Source: SIG622 sp045600125 (GTDB lineage: Bacteria; Bacillota; Clostridia; Oscillospirales; CAG-382). Taken from it: DNA of 64,000 nt. The notes below the pieces were generated by a model. That model was not told where the DNA came from. It saw nothing but the letters and a program-made list of their open reading frames with translations, and did no database searches. The DNA lies in the NCBI GenBank assembly GCA_045600125.1, contig JAZRXH010000142.1, forward strand, positions 1 to 64,000. Direction: 5' to 3'. Positions within the stretch are counted from its first letter, which is position 1. Each line of letters begins with the position of its first letter. Of this stretch, positions 8,418-16,037 are shown one piece after another. Made by a program: the position numbers and the translations under genes.

Positions 8418-9836
8418 TCATCCGTTTTTCAGCTCGTTTTCTTCTTGTTCGAGAGCCGCCATGGGTCGCTGGATCACCCCGTCCCGGAAAAAGCCGCGTG
8501 AAAACGGCGAAAGAGGCGCCATATACGGCACGCCGAAGGACTTCTTCCCGCAAAGAAGGACGAGCAGAAGGAAAAATGCGGTGCAAAGCCCGAAGAAGCC
8601 GAACAGATGGGAAAGAACGAGCGTCCCGAGGCGGATGATGACGTTCGAGTCCATGTGCGGCGGGTTCATGAAATTGCAGATCGCCGTCAGCGACGCCGCC
8701 ATGATGACCGGCGCCGAAGCGATCCCAGCCTTGATGGCGGCGTCACCGAGGATGAGCCCGCCCACGATGCTCACGGCATTGCCTACCGCTCTCGGCATAC
8801 GGATGCCCACCTCCCGGATGATCTCGAAAATGAGGAGGATGACAAGGAGCTCGGTGAAAACGTCGAAGGGGATCCTCGTCCGGGAATCCCGGATGCCTGC
8901 GTAGAGACTGTAGGGAAGTCCTCCGGCGTGAAAGTCCATGAGCGCCGTATAGAGTGCCGGGAGAAAGACGGCGATGAGCATTCCGAGAATGCGCAGAAGA
9001 CGGATGAAGGTGGTATAGTACGGGGTTTTCAGATAGTCCTCACCGGACTGGATGCTTTCAATGAAAAGATAGGGCACTGTCAGCACCACGGGACTTCCGT
9101 CGCAGATCACGGCGATGCGCCCTCCCATGAGCTTTGCGGCTACCTTGTCCGGCTTCTCGCTGTTTCCCACCTCCGGGAAAAAGTTCATCCGCTTTCTCTG
9201 AAGGTAGTGCTCGAGGTATCCCGAGTCGATGCAGGAGGATGGCTTGAAGGATTCGATGCGCCTTTTCAGCTCGGCAAGGATATTGCCGTCTGCAAGACCC
9301 TCCACATATACTATCCTGATGCCGGTCTTCGTGACGCTTCCCACCGTCATGCTTTCCACCCGCAGACGCTCGGAGCGGATGATCTTCCGCAGCATCACCA
9401 CGTTTGTCTCGGCACTTTCCACAAAGCCCTGCCTCGGTCCCCGCAGAGCGACCTCGCTGTCCGGCTCGGAAATGCTTCTGCCGTCTTCGTTTTTGGCATC
9501 CGCCGCATAGGCAAAACAGCGACCGTCCTTTTCCGAGACGATGACGGCTCCGCCGGAAAGGAGCTTATTTGCGGCGGCAGAAGGGGCACAGACCTTTTCG
9601 AGAGGGAGCGAAGCCAGCATCGTCGGAAGGGTATCCTCCGTGATCTCGCCCCCGGACAGCACGAGGGGGAGAAGGATCGAGCCGGATACGGTATCCTTCG
9701 AGCAGTAGTTTGAAATGTACAGTACGTCGAAGGCAAAGCCGCCGCCGTTTTCCGAGTGCCGGACGCATACGTCACAGCTGTTGCCGAAGCCCGATAAGAC
9801 CTCGTTTACAAATCCGCTCATGTTCATTTTTCGCAC
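8418..9836 (-). CDS. GerA-family spore germination protein (GerAA subunit)
   Basis: A 472-residue protein with an N-terminal soluble part (to about residue 270, including the family-typical IRSERLRVESMTVGSVT and VEGLADGNILAELKRRI) and a C-terminal membrane part of four or five helices (FIRLLRILGMLIAVFLPALYTAL; RIPFDVFTELLVILLIFEIIRE-type helix; GGLILGDAAIKAGIASAP; final LFGFFGLCTAFFLLLVLL). These are hallmark GerA features. GerAA subunits form an oligomeric channel in the spore inner membrane. The start used is GTG at 9836 behind GGGAG; ATG at 9827 is an alternative. It is the first gene of the gerAA-AC-AB operon. Confidence 0.92.
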   Translation of the reverse strand: MRKMNMSGFVNEVLSGFGNSCDVCVRHSENGGGFAFDVLYISNYCSKDTVSGSILLPLVLSGGEITEDTLPTMLASLPLEKVCAPSAAANKLLSGGAVIVSEKDGRCFAYAADAKNEDGRSISEPDSEVALRGPRQGFVESAETNVVMLRKIIRSERLRVESMTVGSVTKTGIRIVYVEGLADGNILAELKRRIESFKPSSCIDSGYLEHYLQRKRMNFFPEVGNSEKPDKVAAKLMGGRIAVICDGSPVVLTVPYLFIESIQSGEDYLKTPYYTTFIRLLRILGMLIAVFLPALYTALMDFHAGGLPYSLYAGIRDSRTRIPFDVFTELLVILLIFEIIREVGIRMPRAVGNAVSIVGGLILGDAAIKAGIASAPVIMAASLTAICNFMNPPHMDSNVIIRLGTLVLSHLFGFFGLCTAFFLLLVLLCGKKSFGVPYMAPLSPFSRGFFRDGVIQRPMAALEQEENELKNG

Positions 9837-9881
9837 TTTTCTCCCATGCAGTCATTTTCCTTTTTCAAGATCCGCCCCGAA

Positions 9882-9911
9882 CATTTTTCCCGAAGATGGC
9901 TTTTCTTATGC
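9882..9911 (-). promoter_or_regulatory. Candidate sigma-F/sigma-G type promoter for the ger operon
   Basis: On the minus strand, GCATA (9907-9911) is followed after 16 nt by GGAAAAATG (9882-9890), close to the Bacillus sigma-F consensus GCATR-15-GGHRARHTX. It lies 46 nt before gerAA, the expected place, and forespore transcription is usual for ger operons. Short degenerate motifs arise by chance, so this is tentative. Confidence 0.4.
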
Positions 9912-9977
9912 ATGGGAAAAGGTAAAGAGATTATTGAAACTCACTTAACTTTTTCAGTCAGGAGGACAAAGGTCAGC

Positions 9978-10634
9978 ATGGAACACGAACCGAAAATATC
10001 CGGCGCATATTACCCCGTAAGAAACGAAAAAATAAGGAAAAGCGTAAAAGAGGAGGGAAGGACGCTCCTGAAGATCAATATCGACTATCCTTTTTGCGAG
10101 GAGGAAAGCAAATTTGCCGTCACCTTCAATACTTTCTACGGCGGACTTGCGGAACGGTTCTGTCGGTACGGTGAAAAGAGGGCGGCATCTTTTGCGAAAA
10201 GGGGCACGGACAGCCTTTGCCCCGACGGAGAGATCTTCCGCAGCATCGTGTCCTACAATACGGAAAAGGCGGTTTCGGTGCTGTCCGACGTCACCCATTT
10301 CAAAAGCGGGAGAAGTGAAAGAGTCCGCTTTTCGGCGGTGTGGGATCCTTCCGACGGAAGCCTTCTGCCGTATTCGCATTTCCTCCCCGCCATCGGGGTA
10401 AAGAATCGGCGGGAGATGCGGAAAAAAGTAGGGGACGCTCTCTGGAAAATGCTTGACACCGACCCCGATGCTTTCGGTCTTACCGAAGACGGTGTGAAAA
10501 AATACGCCTATACCCAAAGACCGCAGAACTGTTTTCTCACTCCCGCCGGCGTTGCCTTCTGGTACGATATCGGCACGGTGTCAAAGGCGGATGACCTCTA
10601 TCCGACGGTAGTGCTTCCCTATGCTTCTTACTGA
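9978..10634 (+). CDS. DUF3298/RsiV-like domain protein
   Basis: About 218 residues starting at ATG 9978. The C-terminal half has the DUF3298 pattern: a polar stretch, then NCFLTPAGVAFWYDIG and a final VVLPYASY (family: NFYLT..GIVFYF...V.IPY). The N-terminal half (KINIDYPFCEEE...FNTFYGGLAERFCRY) fits the paired DUF4163 region. Relatives are often extracytoplasmic and can be membrane-anchored anti-sigma factors binding lysozyme (RsiV); this copy has no signal peptide or membrane helix from the chosen start. A longer upstream start would not add a convincing signal. No sigma factor gene is adjacent. Divergent from the ger operon. Function unknown. Confidence 0.65.
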   Translation: MEHEPKISGAYYPVRNEKIRKSVKEEGRTLLKINIDYPFCEEESKFAVTFNTFYGGLAERFCRYGEKRAASFAKRGTDSLCPDGEIFRSIVSYNTEKAVSVLSDVTHFKSGRSERVRFSAVWDPSDGSLLPYSHFLPAIGVKNRREMRKKVGDALWKMLDTDPDAFGLTEDGVKKYAYTQRPQNCFLTPAGVAFWYDIGTVSKADDLYPTVVLPYASY

Positions 10635-10826
10635 AGTCCATATCGAAAGAACTCTTAGCGTGGTCTTAACGCATACGGCTCTTTTTCTTTACAGAGGCGG
10701 TATGCAAGGCACATCCCATTTTTCGCCCGAACGGGAATGAAATGAATATCCGGACGACGGATAATTCAAAATAATGTAGAAAGTGTAACAATTATTAAGA
10801 AGTTTTGCGAATCACGAAAAAAATAC

Positions 10827-10855
10827 TTGCAATCTATTATATAGTGTGATATAAT
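10827..10855 (+). promoter_or_regulatory. Sigma-A promoter of the V-ATPase operon
   Basis: -35 TTGCAA (10827-10832), 17-nt spacer, perfect -10 TATAAT (10850-10855) in AT-rich surroundings. The predicted transcription start falls at about 10862, inside the palindrome that follows. Confidence 0.85.
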
Positions 10856-10860
10856 TCTTA

Positions 10861-10882
10861 CATTGATAAATAATTATCAATG
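10861..10882. promoter_or_regulatory. Operator-like palindrome, Fur-box-like
   Basis: Perfect 9-bp inverted repeat CATTGATAA / TTATCAATG separated by ATAA, lying on the predicted +1 of the V-ATPase promoter. The core TGATAA-N4-TTATCA is close to, but one base longer than, the 7-1-7 Fur-family box TGATAATNATTATCA. A repressor binding here would block initiation. Which regulator binds is inference. Confidence 0.55.
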
Positions 10883-11070
10883 CGTCAAAAAAGCATAAAG
10901 AAACAGGGCGCTCTGCAAAATACCGTATTTTTCTTGCCTTGCCGGAAAACGGGAAGAGAGGAGCGGCGTTTTGCATTTCCCTCTCCGCCATGCAGAAGAA
11001 GACGGACGGGTCAAAATCGCAAAAAGATGAAAAAGACGAAAAACGACAGATCACGAAAGGTGGATGCAGG

Positions 11071-11385
11071 ATGGCTCTCGATATAATCAGACAGATCACC
11101 GAAAATGAAAAAGAGGGCGAAAAGATCCGTGCCGAGGCGCTGGCAAAAGCAAAGGAAATCCGCAGGAGCGCCGAGGAATACGGGGAGAACGTGCTTCGCA
11201 CGGCAAGCCTCGAAGGCAGGAAGGCGGCAGGAGATATCCTTGAGAGCGCCGCACGGGAGGCAGAGGAGATCAAGGCACTGAAGCTCGAACAGTCCAAGAA
11301 TTCCATGGCTCATATGAGAGCCGAAGCCGAAAAAAAGGTGGACGCCTGCGCTGATTTCATTTTCACCGAGCTGAAAAAAAGATAA
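11071..11385 (+). CDS. ntpF: V-type ATPase peripheral stalk subunit (G/H)
   Basis: A 104-residue, highly charged coiled-coil protein, the pattern of the G/H subunit that pairs with subunit E in the peripheral stalk. Heptad-like Ala/Glu/Lys content runs through most of the chain (ENEKEGEKIRAEALAKAKEI and following). The start at 11071 has AAAGGTGG 7 nt upstream. It is the first gene of the operon, as ntpF is in Enterococcus hirae. Sequence conservation in this family is low, so the call depends on context. Confidence 0.8.
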   Translation: MALDIIRQITENEKEGEKIRAEALAKAKEIRRSAEEYGENVLRTASLEGRKAAGDILESAAREAEEIKALKLEQSKNSMAHMRAEAEKKVDACADFIFTELKKR

Positions 11386-11429
11386 GAGCCCTATAAGCTC
11401 TTTTTCCGAAAGGAGTAATAAGCGGACAA

Positions 11430-13379
11430 ATGATAGAAAAAATGCTGAAGGTGACGCTTGCGGCAGTGGAATCGGATGTAAAGCGCATATCCGATGAGCT
11501 TCTGTGGCTCGGCTCGGTGGAGACCTTTCCGCTGGAGGACGAGACCGGAGCGGTCGTCAGCGATACCGACGTAAGCTCTTTCCTTTCCGAGGCGGAAAGA
11601 AAGCGGGACAAGGTCGCCGAGGCGATCACTTATCTATCCGCTCTTTCCGATAAAAAGAAAAAAACGCCGAAGCAGAGCTTTGACCGGGCTTCCTTTGAAA
11701 AGATAGCCGAAACGGAAGACGGGCTCCTTCGCCTCTGCGACACGGTCACAGGCTCGGAAAAACGGAAGGGCGAAATCAAAAACAAAATAGCCGGATGCGA
11801 GAACGACATTGTTTCTCTCGGCGTATGGAAGAGCCTCGATATCCCTCTCGATACGGTCGAGACCGAAAAGACGGCGGTGCTTCTCGGAAAACTGCCGCTC
11901 GCAAGAGGCGCATCGCAAATGGAAGAAGTCTGCGAGACCTCCGGCGTCGAAGCGGCGTTCGAGAAGATCTCCGCCGATGCGGAAGGCGAGTACTGCATGT
12001 TCGTATGCCTCAAAGAGGAACGGGACAGACTCGTCGAGGCTCTTCGCAGTTACGGCTTTACCGCCATGCGCTTTGACGGCTTCCACGGTACGGCGGCAGC
12101 CGAGACCGAAAGACTGAGAGCCGAGATCGCAGCGCTTTCCTCGGAGAGCGAAAAGATCACCTCGGACGAAACGGAAAAGACGGCTTCGCTTCCCACTCTG
12201 ATGGCGCTGTACGATTTTCTCTGTGCCGAGATCGAGAAGCTGAAAATACGGGAAAAGCTCTTCGGCATCGGCGGGGTGTACATCCTCCGGGGCTGGCTTC
12301 CCGAAAGGAGCAGGGATGCACTTCTCTCAAGACTTGCCGGTGTTGACTGCTATGTGGACTTTGCCGAGCCGGAGGAAGGGGACGACGTTCCGATAAAGCT
12401 TCGGAACAACCGTTTCGCTTCTCCCTTCGAGTCGATCCTCGGGCTTTACTCTTACCCCGATTATCACGGGATTGACCCTACCTTCATCATGTCGATCTTC
12501 TACTTCATCATCTTCGGCATGATCATGCAGGACGTGGTGTACGGTATCATCCTGATCCTCGGTGCCATTCTTCTCAATAAGATCATGAAGCCGAAAAAGG
12601 GAGCAAAGAAGCTGATCGACGCTCTCGGCATCTGCGGCATATCCACCATATTCTTCGGCGTCCTTTTCGGAGGCTACCTCGGAAATCTTCCCGCCGCCGT
12701 CGCCAAGAATATGTTCGGCGTTGAGAATTTCAACATCAAGGCGGCGATCGACCCGGTTGCCGACCCCATGAAGTACCTGTATCTGTCCATCGGGCTCGGC
12801 GCCGTGCATCTGGTGTGCGGACTGCTTATCAAGGCGTATATGCTGATAAAGCGGGGCAAGATCTTTGATGCCGTCTTCGACGTGGGCTCGTGGCTCGTGG
12901 TCTTCACCGGTATCGGTCTTCTTTTTGTAAGACCGGACATCGGAAAATGGCTGGCACTCGGCGGTGCCGCAGCTCTCGTTCTGACGCAGGGCAGGGCACA
13001 GAAGAACATCGTCATGAAGTTCCTCATGGGGCTCTACTCGCTGTACGACAGCGTCAGCTACCTCTCCGACCTTCTCTCCTATTCGAGAATCCTCGCTCTG
13101 GGACTTTCCGGAGCGGTCATCGGTCAGGTCGTCAACATCATCGGCACGATATCCGGAAAGCACACGGCGGTTTCCTTTATCGTTCTCATCTTTGCGGTGC
13201 TCCTCGGACATACCCTCAACTTTGCACTCAGCGCCCTGGGCGCCTTCGTCCATACCGCAAGACTACAGTATATCGAATTCTTCAATAAGTTCTACGAGGA
13301 CGGCGGACGGGAATTCGTTCCCGCCGAAATCGACGCAAAGTACGTGGAGATCGAAGAAGACGGTTCCGAAAAGCGCTGA
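11430..13379 (+). CDS. ntpI: V-type ATPase subunit I (a subunit)
   Basis: The 649-residue stator subunit that forms the ion half-channels. Residues 1-330 are a soluble, coiled-coil-rich arm; residues about 340-625 hold seven or eight membrane helices. The essential-arginine region is recognisable in the LSYSRILALGLSGAVIGQVVN helix, followed by GHTLNFALSALGAFVHTARLQYIEFFNKFYEDGG, both strongly conserved in the family. The Shine-Dalgarno AGGAG is 14 nt from the ATG, rather far, so the exact start has some doubt. Confidence 0.95.
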   Translation: MIEKMLKVTLAAVESDVKRISDELLWLGSVETFPLEDETGAVVSDTDVSSFLSEAERKRDKVAEAITYLSALSDKKKKTPKQSFDRASFEKIAETEDGLLRLCDTVTGSEKRKGEIKNKIAGCENDIVSLGVWKSLDIPLDTVETEKTAVLLGKLPLARGASQMEEVCETSGVEAAFEKISADAEGEYCMFVCLKEERDRLVEALRSYGFTAMRFDGFHGTAAAETERLRAEIAALSSESEKITSDETEKTASLPTLMALYDFLCAEIEKLKIREKLFGIGGVYILRGWLPERSRDALLSRLAGVDCYVDFAEPEEGDDVPIKLRNNRFASPFESILGLYSYPDYHGIDPTFIMSIFYFIIFGMIMQDVVYGIILILGAILLNKIMKPKKGAKKLIDALGICGISTIFFGVLFGGYLGNLPAAVAKNMFGVENFNIKAAIDPVADPMKYLYLSIGLGAVHLVCGLLIKAYMLIKRGKIFDAVFDVGSWLVVFTGIGLLFVRPDIGKWLALGGAAALVLTQGRAQKNIVMKFLMGLYSLYDSVSYLSDLLSYSRILALGLSGAVIGQVVNIIGTISGKHTAVSFIVLIFAVLLGHTLNFALSALGAFVHTARLQYIEFFNKFYEDGGREFVPAEIDAKYVEIEEDGSEKR

Positions 13380-13451
13380 TCCTCGGCGCAAAAACATTCA
13401 TTCGGTTAAAAATAAAAACAATAAAAAGATTTTGAAAGGCAGGATTTTATT

Positions 13452-13961
13452 ATGAATTTCACGGAAGTATTGACAAGCGGTGTTTTCTCGGGTATCAATA
13501 TTGCGCTTCTCGGCGCAGCGATCGCAGCGGTTTTGTCCGGCATGGGCAGCGCCAGAGGCGTCGGCATCGTGGGCGAGGCAGCCAGCGGCGTTCTGACCGA
13601 GGATCCCTCCAAGTTCGGTAAGTCCATCGTGCTGCAGGCTCTCCCCGGAACCCAGGGTATTTACGGTCTTATCACGGCGTTCCTCGTTATCTTCAACCTC
13701 GGCATCCTGAACGGTAACGTACAGCCCATTTCCGTCGGTCTCGGTGTGTACTATTTCGCAGCCTGCATGCCCATCGCCTTCGTCGGCTATTTCTCCGCCA
13801 TCCATCAGGGCAGAGTGGCAGCTGCCGGCATGAACATCCTCGCAAAGAAGCCCGCTGAATTCGGTAAGGGCGTCATCAGTGCGGCACTCGTTGAGACCTA
13901 TGCGATCTTCGCCGTGCTCGTTTCGCTTCTTCTCATCCTCTTCGCTCCCGCAGGACTCTGA
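13452..13961 (+). CDS. ntpK: V-type ATPase rotor ring subunit K (c subunit)
   Basis: A 169-residue proteolipid with four membrane helices, the duplicated V-type form. The residues that bind Na+ in Enterococcus hirae NtpK (L61, T64, Q65, Q110, E139) have equivalents here: L64, T67 and Q68 in LPGTQGIYG, Q119 in IHQG, and E149 in ALVETYAIF. This points to Na+ as the coupling ion, as an inference from conserved ligands. The first hairpin lacks its own carboxylate, as usual. AAAGGCAGGA precedes the ATG. Confidence 0.96.
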   Translation: MNFTEVLTSGVFSGINIALLGAAIAAVLSGMGSARGVGIVGEAASGVLTEDPSKFGKSIVLQALPGTQGIYGLITAFLVIFNLGILNGNVQPISVGLGVYYFAACMPIAFVGYFSAIHQGRVAAAGMNILAKKPAEFGKGVISAALVETYAIFAVLVSLLLILFAPAGL

Positions 13962-14025
13962 TCCCCGTTTTTCAAAAGATTCGGAAAAACAGTTATCCGG
14001 CGAAAGACGGAAGGAGGAAAGAACC

Positions 14026-14616
14026 TTGGCGGCAAACAGCATAGAGATCATTCGCAGAAAGATCATCGACGAAGCAAAGGCCTTTGAAGCCGAAACGCTT
14101 GCCGACGCCGAAAGTAAGGCGAAGGCACAGAAGGAAGAATTCGACGCAAAGGCGAAAGAAACAAAAGAGACCCTTATCGCACAGGCAAAGGAAAAGGCGC
14201 AGAGCGTCCTTTCCGGCGCCGAAAGCTCCGGCGATATGCAGAACCGGAACGCAAAGCTCGAGCTGAAGGTAGAGCTGATTGAAAAGGCATTTTCCAAAGC
14301 GCTCGATAAGCTCATAAATTCTCCCGAGGATGAATACTGCTCCTTCTTCGCAGCCAGACTGCGGGAGGCTCTCATTCCCGGAAAGGCGGGCGTCATCACC
14401 ACCAATGCCCGTGACGCCGGAGAGCGGACGCAGAAGATCCTTGCCCTTGCGGGCGCCGTGGATATCGTCCCGGCAAAGTACACGAATGACATCGCCGGCG
14501 GCTTTATCCTTACCTACGACGACATACACCTGTGCTTCAGCGCCGAAAAAATGCTTGACGCATTAAAGGGCGAGCTCGAGACCGAGGCGGCAGGACTCCT
14601 GTTCGGGAAAGACTGA
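14026..14616 (+). CDS. ntpE: V-type ATPase subunit E
   Basis: A 196-residue peripheral stalk subunit. TTG at 14026 is taken as the start because AAGGAGG lies 8 nt upstream; reading further upstream would run into the end of the ntpK gene. The N-terminal 90 residues are a long charged helix (AKAFEAETLADAESKAKA and following) and the C-terminal part is globular, with GGFILTYDDIHLCFS near residue 155 matching the GG(F/V)xLxxxxGxI region of the family. Only 12 nt separate it from ntpC. Confidence 0.9.
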   Translation: MAANSIEIIRRKIIDEAKAFEAETLADAESKAKAQKEEFDAKAKETKETLIAQAKEKAQSVLSGAESSGDMQNRNAKLELKVELIEKAFSKALDKLINSPEDEYCSFFAARLREALIPGKAGVITTNARDAGERTQKILALAGAVDIVPAKYTNDIAGGFILTYDDIHLCFSAEKMLDALKGELETEAAGLLFGKD

Positions 14617-14628
14617 GGAGGAGAAAGG

Positions 14629-15633
14629 ATGAAAAAGAAGCTCCGTGACACAGACTTTCTCTACATGTCGGCAAGAATAAGAGGACTTGAAAACCGTCTC
14701 ATCGGTAAAGAGGCACTGGAAAAGCTTTTGGATTGCAGAAGCTATGACGAAGCGCTGGAAACGGCGGCTTCCTTGTACGATTACGAAGCGGACAGCCTCG
14801 GGGCGGACGAGCTTCTTCTCTACGAGAACGAGAAGACCTACGAAGAGGTAGAGGAGATGACCCGGAATTCCTTCGGCGTGACCTTTGACGTCACTCTCCC
14901 GTTCCGCTATATTTACGACTGCCAGAACCTGAAGACCCTTATCAAAGCGGACGCTCTCGGGAACGATGCGGTGCAGACGGTGGTGCCCTTCGGCACGGTA
15001 AGCCCGGAGGATGCGGCAAACGCCGTCCGGGACAGAGCCTTCGGCGTCTTCCCGAAGCATCTTGCAAAGGCGGCAGAGGAGGCAAAAGAAAAACTCCTTA
15101 CCTCCCGTGACCCGAGAGAAGCCTCGGTGATGCTCGATAAAGCGGTCTTTGCGGATATATTCGAAAAATGCGAAGAGGTGGGACTCCCTCTTCTGACAGA
15201 CGCCTTCCGGATGAAAGCGGATTTTGCGAACGTGGGCATATTCCTGCGCCTCGTTTCGTCGGGTGCTTCGCTTGACGGGATGATGAAGTCCCTCGTCCCG
15301 GCGGGCGACCTTCCGGAGAGCTTTTTCTCCGAGTCCTTCCAGGGCGGAAAAGAAAAACTCCTTGAAAAGCTGAACGACACGAGGTATTCCTCTGCCGCCG
15401 AAAAGATCGCCGAAAGCAGCAGTAAAACCCTTTCGGAGATCGAAAGCATCTTCGACTCCTTCTATATGGAGAGGATGCAGAGCGCCAAGATGGTACCGTT
15501 CGGAGCCGAGGTCAGCGTCGGCTATCTCGCCGCCAAGGAAAACGAAATAAAGAACGTGCGTCTCGTGCTTTCCTGCATGGAAGCGGGCATTCCCGCCGAC
15601 AGGATCCGGGAGAGACTCAGAGCATCCTTCTGA
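14629..15633 (+). CDS. ntpC: V-type ATPase subunit C (d subunit)
   Basis: The 334-residue central-stalk socket that connects the rotor axle (D, F) to the membrane ring. The all-helical sequence and the terminal AKENEIKNVRLVLSCMEAGIPADRIRERL, where the family has kxxExxnirxixxgkxxgxxxexIrerL, identify it. AGGAGGA lies directly upstream. Position between E and F matches the ntp gene order. Confidence 0.93.
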   Translation: MKKKLRDTDFLYMSARIRGLENRLIGKEALEKLLDCRSYDEALETAASLYDYEADSLGADELLLYENEKTYEEVEEMTRNSFGVTFDVTLPFRYIYDCQNLKTLIKADALGNDAVQTVVPFGTVSPEDAANAVRDRAFGVFPKHLAKAAEEAKEKLLTSRDPREASVMLDKAVFADIFEKCEEVGLPLLTDAFRMKADFANVGIFLRLVSSGASLDGMMKSLVPAGDLPESFFSESFQGGKEKLLEKLNDTRYSSAAEKIAESSSKTLSEIESIFDSFYMERMQSAKMVPFGAEVSVGYLAAKENEIKNVRLVLSCMEAGIPADRIRERLRASF

Positions 15634-15675
15634 TCTTTCGCACGGAACCTATGCTATGAAAGGACAGTGTTCGGA

Positions 15676-15996
15676 ATGAAGAAAATAGCGATCATCGGTG
15701 ATAAGGCCTCTGTAATGGGCTTTATGGCGGCAGGCTTCCGCGTGTTCTTCGCCGAAGAGCCGGAAACGGCGGCAAAGCTTCTGAAGGAAGCGGCGGACAG
15801 CGAAGAGTATGCGATTATATTCATTACGGATATTCTTCTCGAAAAGATATCCGATATTGCCGATAAGTACGCCTCAAGCGCCGTACCTGCCATCATCCCG
15901 CTCCCGTCCAAGAGCGGCAGGACCGGATACGGAAGAAGCTGCGTGAAAAGCGCCGTGGAGCGTGCCGTGGGCGCCGACATTATCTTCAGAGATTGA
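15676..15996 (+). CDS. ntpG: V-type ATPase subunit F
   Basis: A 106-residue central-stalk subunit with a small alpha/beta fold. The start KKIAIIGDKASVMGFMAAGF matches the family opening (kIavIGdxdxvxGFxlaGv), and IIFITDILLEKI matches the second conserved strand. ATG 15676 is preferred over a GTG three codons earlier, which would sit too close to the AAGGA. Called NtpG in Enterococcus and F elsewhere. The C-terminal part contains PSKSGRTGYGRSCVKSAVERAVG, as in family members. Confidence 0.93.
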   Translation: MKKIAIIGDKASVMGFMAAGFRVFFAEEPETAAKLLKEAADSEEYAIIFITDILLEKISDIADKYASSAVPAIIPLPSKSGRTGYGRSCVKSAVERAVGADIIFRD

Positions 15997-16037
15997 CAAA
16001 GGAAAGGCTATAAAACAGTATAGTAAGGTGACAGAAC

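Larger units (their letters stand above)
10635..11070. other. Intergenic region upstream of the V-ATPase operon
   Basis: The 436-bp gap contains a strong promoter (10827-10855) and a palindrome at the predicted start site (10861-10882). The remaining roughly 190-nt leader to the first V-ATPase gene has no recognisable riboswitch. A Lys/Arg-rich open frame in it (10880 onward) has no ribosome binding site and looks spurious. Confidence 0.6.

Noticed and set aside
10880..11086. A 68-residue Lys/Arg-rich frame in the V-ATPase leader
   Set aside because: No ribosome binding site, starts within the operator palindrome and overlaps the first V-ATPase gene.
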